This document shows positions 57,770 to 64,000 of a DNA stretch of 64,000 nucleotides, piece after piece. The position numbers were made by a program, and so were the translations under genes. How positions within the stretch are numbered: the stretch's first letter is position 1; each line of letters starts with the position of its first letter. The notes under the pieces are model-generated. The model did not search any database. It was not told where the DNA came from and saw only the letters and a program-made list of their open reading frames with translations. Source of the DNA: Flaveria trinervia (Eukaryota > Streptophyta > Magnoliopsida > Asterales > Asteraceae); the NCBI GenBank assembly GCA_025506515.1, contig CM046452.1, forward strand, positions 43,240,983 to 43,304,982. Reading direction: 5' to 3'.

Positions 57770-59640
57770 GGCTCTAAACGATCCTACTACCATTACTGGT
57801 AAATTTCTTGTTAATGGTCGTTTTGCTTTTGTACTGTTTGACACTGGACTCGATAGGAGTTTTATCTTTACTAAGCTTTGTATCTCTTAAGAGATATGCC
57901 CTTTGTCTTGGAGTCTAAGTATGTTGTAGAGTTGGCTGATGGTAAGCAAATCTCTTTTACGCATATCCTTAAGAATTGCAAGATAGAACTTGCAGGTCAT
58001 ACCTTCGACATTGACCTTATGTCTGTTACTCTTGGAAGTTTTGATGTGGTCATAGGCATGGACTGGTTGTCCGAGAAGCAAGCAGAAGTGATTTGTCCTG
58101 AGAAGATCATTCGCATTCCTCTAATAGATGGGGAAACTATTTTGGTTAAGGGTGAGAAGAGTGGTGTTGTGATAGGCATCATCTCATTCATGAAGGCACA
58201 TAAGTGGCTACGTAAAGGTCACTTAGCCATATTAGCCCTCGTCTCCGACAAGCAACAGGAGGAAAAGAAAGTAAAGGATATTTTGGTGGTTCGTGATTTT
58301 CTAGAGGTTTTTCTAGAGGATCTGCCTGGACTACCACCTCACTGTCAAGTGGAATTTCAGATCGATTTGACACCCGGAGCTGCTCCGATTGCGAGAGCAC
58401 CTTTTCGGTTAGCACCGAACGAACTGCAAGAACTATCAAAACAACTTCAGGGGCTGTTGGATAAAGGGTTTATTTGACCGAGTTCATCACCATGGGGAGC
58501 ACCTGTTCTCTTTATGAAGAACAAGATGGCACATTTCGAATCTGCATGGACTATAGGGAGTAAACAAAGTCACAGTGAAGAACCGATACCCGTTACCCTG
58601 TATCAACGACCTGTTTGATCAACTTCAGGGATCAAGATATTACTTAAAGATTGATTTGATATCTGATTATCATCAACTAAGAGTTAGAGAAGAGGATATC
58701 TCCAAAACTGCATTCCGTACACATTAGGTCATTATGAGTTCTTGGTCATGCCTTTTGGGTTGCCTAATGCACTAGCAGTGTTCATGGATCTCATGAATCG
58801 CGTGTGCAAACCCTACCTTGATTAGTTTGTTATTGTGTTATCGATGACATATTGATTTATTCTAGGACCAAGGAGGAACACGAGGAGCACCTACGTCTAA
58901 TTCTGGAATTACATAGAAAGGAACAATTGTACGCAAAATTTTCCAAGTGCGATTTCTAGATTTGTGAGGTGCAATTCTTGGGTCACATTGTTAACGCGAA
59001 GGGAATTCATGCGCATCGTGCAAAGATTGAGGCAATAAGTAACTGGTCGGTACCCAAGACGCCTAGTGAGATAAGGCAATTTCTTGGTCTGGCAGGATAC
59101 TATCAATGTTTCATTGAGGGATTCTCAAAGACTGCTCAACCTCTCACAGCTTTGACCTATAAAGGAACAACCTATAAATGGGGTGAGAGTCAAGAAGCTG
59201 ATTTTCAGTTGCTGAAGCAGAAACTTTGTAGTGCACCGATACTAGCATTACACAAAGGAAGTGATGATTTTGTATTTTATTGTGATGCTTCTATCCAAGG
59301 ACTGGGTTGGGTCCTGATGCAATGTGACAAGGTGATTGATTATGCCTCGCGACAACCGAAGGTTAAAGAAAAGAACTACACTACTCATGACTTGGAGTTA
59401 GGAGCAGTGGTCTTTACCTTGAAGATTTGGAGACATTACTTGTACGGTACCAAGTGCACAATTTACACCGATCACAAGAGTCTTCAGCACATCTTTGAGT
59501 AGAAAGAGCTTAACATGAGGCAACGACGCTAGGTGGAATTGTTGAACGATTATGACTGTGCCATTAAATACCACCCGGGAAAGGCGAATGTAGTCATCGA
59601 TGCCTTCAGTAGAAAGGAAACCTCTAAACCCCGATGAGTG
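57770..59640 (+). pseudogene. Element D protease, reverse transcriptase and RNase H
   Basis: The protease motif FVLFDTGLDRSFIF has DTG at 57840-57848, with a stop soon after. The frame 57878-58477 gives DVVIGMDWLSEKQAEVICPE and the RT start VEFQIDLTPGAAPIARAPFR. It ends in a stop where DKGFIRP is expected (58475-58477). The palm near 58845 keeps an IDDILIYS reading only after a frame change. RNase H lies within 58969-59502 (DFVFYCDASIQGLGWVLMQ, TTHDLELGAVVFTLKIW, TDHKSLQHIFE), then stops and a KYHPGKANV block. Confidence 0.88.
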
Positions 59641-59829
59641 CCTGCCCTACAATTGACGATTAGCACTCACTTGCCCGAGAAAATTAAGGGAGCCTAGACG
59701 AAAGGTTTGAAAGGTGAGAACGTTATATCCGAATCTCTACGCGGCTGGATAAACAGTTGGAAGTCAAATCTAATGGAATTTGGTATTTCATGGATACACT
59801 ATGGTTCTTTTGCATGGAAATTTAAGAGA

Positions 59830-60705
59830 CTTGGTTATGAGTGAAGCACACAAGTCTAAATATTCCATACACCCTGGCTCTAACAAAATGTATCATGATT
59901 TGAAGGCGCACTATTGGTGGCCTAATATGAAGTTGACGTAGCTACACACGTGAGCAAATGTCTTACATGTCCAAAGGTTAAAGGCAAATATCAGAAACCA
60001 TCTGGGTTATTGCAACAAACGGAGATCCCCTTGTGGAAGTGGGAGCAGATTTCCATGGATTTTATCACTAAGTTTCCCAGAACTCCTAGTGGTTGTGACA
60101 TGATATGGGTAATCGTGGACCGAATCACTAAGTCAGCTCACTTCTTAGCGATCAAGGAAACTGACAAGATGGACAAGTTAACTCGAATTAATTTGAAAGA
60201 GGTAGTTTCAAGACATGGTGTACCGATCTCGATTATTTCTGATCGGGATGCTCGTTTTACGTCTCATTTATGGCAATCATTGCAAAAATTATTGGGTACA
60301 CGTCTAGACATGAGCACTGCCTATCATCCGTAGACCGATGGACAAAGTGAGCGTACTATTCAAACTTTGGAAGATATGTTACGAGCTTGTGTGATCGATT
60401 TCAGGAATAATTGGGAAGTTCACTTACCATTGGTTGAGTTTTCGTATAACAATAGTTATCACACTAGCACCAAGGCAACACCATTTGAGGCATTATATGA
60501 GCGAAAGTGTAGATCGCCAGTTTGTTGGGCAGAAGTTGGTGATAGTCAGTTAACCGGTCTTGAGTTGGTACATGAGACCACTGAGAAGATAGTACAGATA
60601 CGAAACTGCATGGTAGCAGCGCGAGATAGACAGAAGAGTGACGCAGACAAACGACGGAAACCCTTGGAGTTTCAAATCGGTGACAAAGTGTTACTAAAAG
60701 TCTGA
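59830..60705 (+). pseudogene. Element D integrase
   Basis: Zinc region: YSIHPGSNKMYHDLKAHYWW, then CLTCPKVKGKYQKPSG. Core: WEQISMDFITKFPRTPSG (first D), SIISDRDARFTSHLWQ (second D) and DGQSERTIQTLEDML (glutamate, about 60340). The Gln codon of the YHPQTDG motif is a stop (tag at 60331-60333). The C-terminal part reads NYSYHTSTKATP-type and CRSPVCWAEVGDSQLTG and ends at a stop near 60705. Confidence 0.88.
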
Positions 60706-60717
60706 CCGTGGAAAGGT

Positions 60718-61157
60718 GTGATTCGGTTTGGCAAAAGAGGCAAGCTTAATCCAAGATACGTTGGACCATTCGAGATTCTGGAAAGAATAGGTCAAGTGGT
60801 GTATCAATTGGACTTACCAGATTCATTGAGTGCCGTTTACAACATATTTCACGTCTCGAATCTAAAGAAGTGTCTATCTGACGAGACACTAGTTGTACCA
60901 CTTGAGGAAGTACAAGTAGATGATCAACTACGCTTTGTTGAGGAACCGATTGAAGTGATGGATCGTGAAGTCAAGACTCTTAACAAAGTAAGATACCTAT
61001 AGTCAAAGTTTGTTGGAACTCAAAACGTGGACCAGAATTCACGTGGGAACGTGAGGATCAGATGAAGCTTAAGTATCCTCATCTGTTCGAAATGACAACA
61101 ATGGTCGGGGAAGGTACAATTAATTTCGGGACAAAAATTATTTCAACATTGGGATGA
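60718..61157 (+). pseudogene. Element D integrase C-terminus and chromodomain
   Basis: IRFGKRGKLNPRYVGPFEIL, then IFHVSNLKKCLSDETLVVPL. After a frame change near 61000 come the chromodomain strands (NSKRGPEFTWEREDQMKLKY) and a stop at 61155-61157. This end sequence is the one that most recalls Asteraceae Tekay-type elements to me. Confidence 0.82.
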
Positions 61158-61267
61158 TGTGACAACTCACTCGATTACATTATGCCAATGCAGTAAACCA
61201 AGGATGTAGCACAACCATGTAATGCAATTTTCGGGATGAAAATCTTTAAACATGGGATAATGTGACA
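61124..61267 (+). repeat. Duplicated PPT/LTR-start segment before the D 3' LTR
   Basis: Two diverged copies about 103 bases apart (61124-61164, 61227-61267), each reading ttcggga, an A-rich run, a tgggat run, then TGTGACA. Only the second TGTGACA begins the 3' LTR. Confidence 0.6.
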
Positions 61268-61496
61268 TCCGTAATTTTTCCATCAACAAACACTGTTAGT
61301 TCTATTAAATCTTGCATACACGTGTTGTGAGCACACACTAGTTTCCGTTGAACGTTGGTGACTTAATAATAAAATCTATGATAAAAAATAGTAATATAGT
61401 TAATAATGTTGATTATTATTTGTGATTATTGGTTCATGAATTTATAGAATTTTAAATGTTTATTTTATAAATTCTATGCGATAACGTGACAACGTG

Positions 61497-61560
<64 letters not shown>

Positions 61561-63873
61561 TATGTGTTATGTGACTTGTTGTAAATGCTAAGGATTATTA
61601 TTATTGGTTAATAATACTTGTGTTTAGTAGTTAAAAACTATTTAAAATGTATTAGAAAGATTGATTTTTATAAAATATAATTAAATGGGTTTACTTTGTA
61701 ATTGTTCTAAACCTAAAACTTACCTAAAAACAACCCTAATCCCCCCCAAACCCCAATTTCGGCTGCAACTCTTCCAAACACCTTCATCCGTTGCAAAATT
61801 GATCCAAGAACACATACACAAGTCAAATTCCAAGTGGTTTCAAGTAGTACAAGTTGTTTACAAGTGAATCATCATCAAAGCACATCTAAAGGTTAGTTTT
61901 GATTGGTTGTTCATAGTTTTTGATGAAGATGAACCCTAATCCGAAATTTTGATGAAAACTGAAATTGATGATTGTTAGATGATTATATGATATTAGTTAG
62001 GTTGTCTGAATGTTGAATGATGTTGATTATGCAAGAAATCTAGGGTTTGATCATCTAGTTCATACATTGCCATAAGGGGAAACTTTTTGTTCTTGGAATT
62101 CATGATTTGATGATGCTAAGATGTTAGATGTAATGCTTAGATGTTAGTTTAATTGAATTGTGCTAGAAAATCCATGAAATTGTGATGTTGATCATGACTT
62201 ACTAAAGTAGAAACTTTTGTGTATGATGTTTAGGAATTTGGATGTTTTGGAGATGATTAACATGTTTGAATGAATGTTATGAACTTGATTAGGTATAATA
62301 ATGATGAAATTATCATTGGATTGGATGCTTGAACACTTTTGGGTGTTACTTTCCCAAAAGGAAAACTTTATTTTCGTAGAACTTTGGATGTGATGATTTT
62401 GGGCATGCTTATGATATTAGGATCATGTTAGAATGATTGTGGATGATGTTTTTTATGTTAGAATGTGTAATTGAGTTGTTATGGATGTTTGGTTGATCAT
62501 GTAGGAAGTACAGGCTTTGTTGATCATGCATGAGCATGGATTATGGTTACTGATTAGGAGATCATGTTTGGGATTGAAACTGATGGTCAATGTGTATGTT
62601 GGTTAAAATGAACTAAATGATGAATGTGATTATGATTGTCATACACGCGTGCAAATCTGAGGCCCCTACTTAGTAGGATTGGCAGGGTTTAAGATGTGAA
62701 GTAGTGAGTGGCTTCATATGGCATGTGATGCATGATTAGTATCACGTATGAATTATTTGCTATGATGTATTTATATATATATTAAGCATAATGATTGTTA
62801 AAGATTTGCATAGGTGTATGATGATCTAGTGTGGCATGGTGACTTAGGTGGAACCTAGGTTGTTAATGTGATATACATGGATAAATTTCATGATACTCTT
62901 GTATGTTAAGTTATCATATATGATTAAACTATATTTCAACTAATATGTCACCAACGGGTCAACTAGGTTAACCTAGGATCATTGAGGTTCTATGTGTACA
63001 CGTACTTATATACTTATGTGTTCTAGGTAACCTTTGAAGGGTTGACTTTGCATCTATCACGAGTCTCTTTATTCACTATCATTACACACCAGGTGTGTTC
63101 ATGCCCCTTTATTTTTATAAACTCTCTTCTGGGGGACGTAGCATACTTGTACTCAAACACTATTTTTTTTATTATAAGTTGTGTGTGTTTTAACATAGTG
63201 CTTAATACCTTGAAAAGTCCTCACACTTTTGGATCGTTAATAATGGTAACTAGCGGGAAATCTTGGGTAGTACTACAGGGTGTGACGAGCCCCACCTATG
63301 CGACTCGAGGTCAACAGGTGCAATATTGTCCTAAACACAAACATCGTCACGACCTGGTAAGTTGTGACGGGAGGCAACAAACAAAACATAGTCAGCTTCG
63401 ATCGCGAACTCACTATTGTTATTACTTGTGAATATAGAGTAGCTATCTTATTCAATACACTTATTATGTTATACAACTGTTAATATTTATGTTAAACGCA
63501 AACTGTTGAACTCACCAACCATTGTGTTGACATTTTTAGTATGCTATTCTCAGGTTGTTAACTTCCTTGCCATTAGAAGCACTGCACGGGTTCATCATGC
63601 ACTCTAAGACTCTATCTTAAAGACATCTTTGTTGGTTTTTATTTATTAATGTTTAATCATTTTCGTTGGCACGTGTTTTGCCATAGTATGCATTTATATA
63701 CTTTGGGTTTCTTTACTTACAAAACGCTTCCGCATGGTTTTAATGTTTGAACTTTTTTTGGTTTTATCTTAAATGTGGCATATAGATTCGTTTTGAGTAA
63801 CTATTGACTGTGATCCTGGTTTGTTCACACGCCTCGCGGTAAAACTCCGCACGTGAATTTTGAGGGTGTGACA
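61261..63873 (+). repeat. Element D 3' LTR
   Basis: 2,613 bases, TGTGACATCC to gggtgtgaca, then aggta. It contains the uninterrupted site of C (tgtaaatgctaaggatt near 61580-61597) and a long TA tract missing from the 5' LTR. No genes. Confidence 0.92.
61499..61558 (+). repeat. (TA)n microsatellite
   Basis: About 29-30 perfect TA repeats. The 5' LTR counterpart (about 45151-45159) has only four or five. Confidence 0.95.
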
Positions 63874-63883
63874 AGGTAAGACA

Positions 63884-64000
63884 ATGAAAACATTAATACG
63901 AAAGGTGTTTCTAAAAGAACAAGGAGAGGGAGAATATGCCACCACTGACACAAGTGAAACCCAAGCTAAACAACGTTTGGTTGGACTAAAGGTCGCTGGG
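63884..64000 (+). other. Short open frame at the window end, unidentified
   Basis: An ATG at 63884 opens a frame with no stop to the last base (39 codons, MKTLIRKVFLKEQGEGEYAT then a Thr/Gln/Lys-rich part). It lies just outside D's target duplication. I do not recognise it; it may be chance, an exon or part of another repeat. Confidence 0.25.

Larger units (their letters stand above)
44909..63873 (+). mobile_element. Element D: Ty3/gypsy chromovirus (Tekay-like), 5' LTR split by C
   Basis: Flanked by aggta (44904-44908, 63874-63878). 5' LTR 44909-45192 plus 53929-56215, primer site 56219-56230, gag, protease, RT, RNase H, integrase, chromodomain, 3' LTR 61261-63873. About 10.2 kb without C. 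It is a different family from B/C by LTR sequence and has no TCGCACGA array. Multiple stops and frameshifts; its LTRs have diverged more than those of C. Confidence 0.93.

Noticed and set aside
44900..63884. Splice-donor-like aggtaag at the D target site as sign of a disrupted host gene
   Set aside because: The five bases are simply the target duplication; no coding sequence is visible on the left side.

Overview
The window is plant nuclear DNA made almost entirely of LTR retrotransposons nested inside one another. I find no intact host gene. The elements are Ty1/copia (order PR-INT-RT-RNaseH, Sirevirus/SIRE-like) and Ty3/gypsy chromoviruses (order RT-RNaseH-INT plus a terminal chromodomain, Tekay-like). 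They prime from initiator tRNA-Met (tggtatcagagc). Protein wording in gag, pol and the extra 3' reading frame resembles elements I know from Asteraceae, so I lean to an Asteraceae or other asterid genome; this comes from memory and was not checked by search.

Left half (1-42922). The base layer is E, a minus-strand copia element (1334-42922) that has lost its 3' end. It abuts the truncated 3' end of a plus-strand relative, G (1-1333). E was hit by a solo copia LTR, H (2352-3080, TSD gttga); a gypsy element, B (4109-35382, TSD attac); and a solo gypsy LTR, F (37230-38927, TSD ttgag/ttggg). Inside B's gag sits a copia element, A (6725-28862, TSD tggag). Inside A's extra 3' reading frame sits a second copia family, K (15651-27951, TSD ataca). 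The nest is therefore four deep: E > B > A > K.

Right half (42923-64000). After about 2 kb of AT-rich DNA with a decayed LTR remnant comes gypsy element D (44909-63873, TSD aggta). Its 5' LTR is split by gypsy element C (45193-53923, TSD gctaa). D's own 3' LTR preserves the uninterrupted sequence. The last 127 bases are flanking DNA with a short open frame.

How the parts work. Each complete element carries LTRs, a primer site, gag and pol. A and K also carry a long extra reading frame (aORF) between RNase H and the 3' LTR. Its layout is an N-terminal domain shared by both families, a KKRKV-type nuclear signal, low-complexity and coiled-coil linkers, and a C-terminal domain. A has lost PR, INT and RT but keeps gag and aORF. 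All coding regions carry frameshifts or stops. Even the youngest LTR pairs differ by many single-base deletions, so some breaks may be sequence errors.

The most unusual signal is a degenerate 12-20 bp unit (core TCGCACGAYTGA). It is arrayed in the LTRs of both the copia (A, E, G, H) and gypsy (B, C, F) families, and again upstream of A's gag and aORF. K has a different short motif arrayed in the same places. In both families the array ahead of the aORF is followed by a TATA-like box, which suggests an internal promoter.
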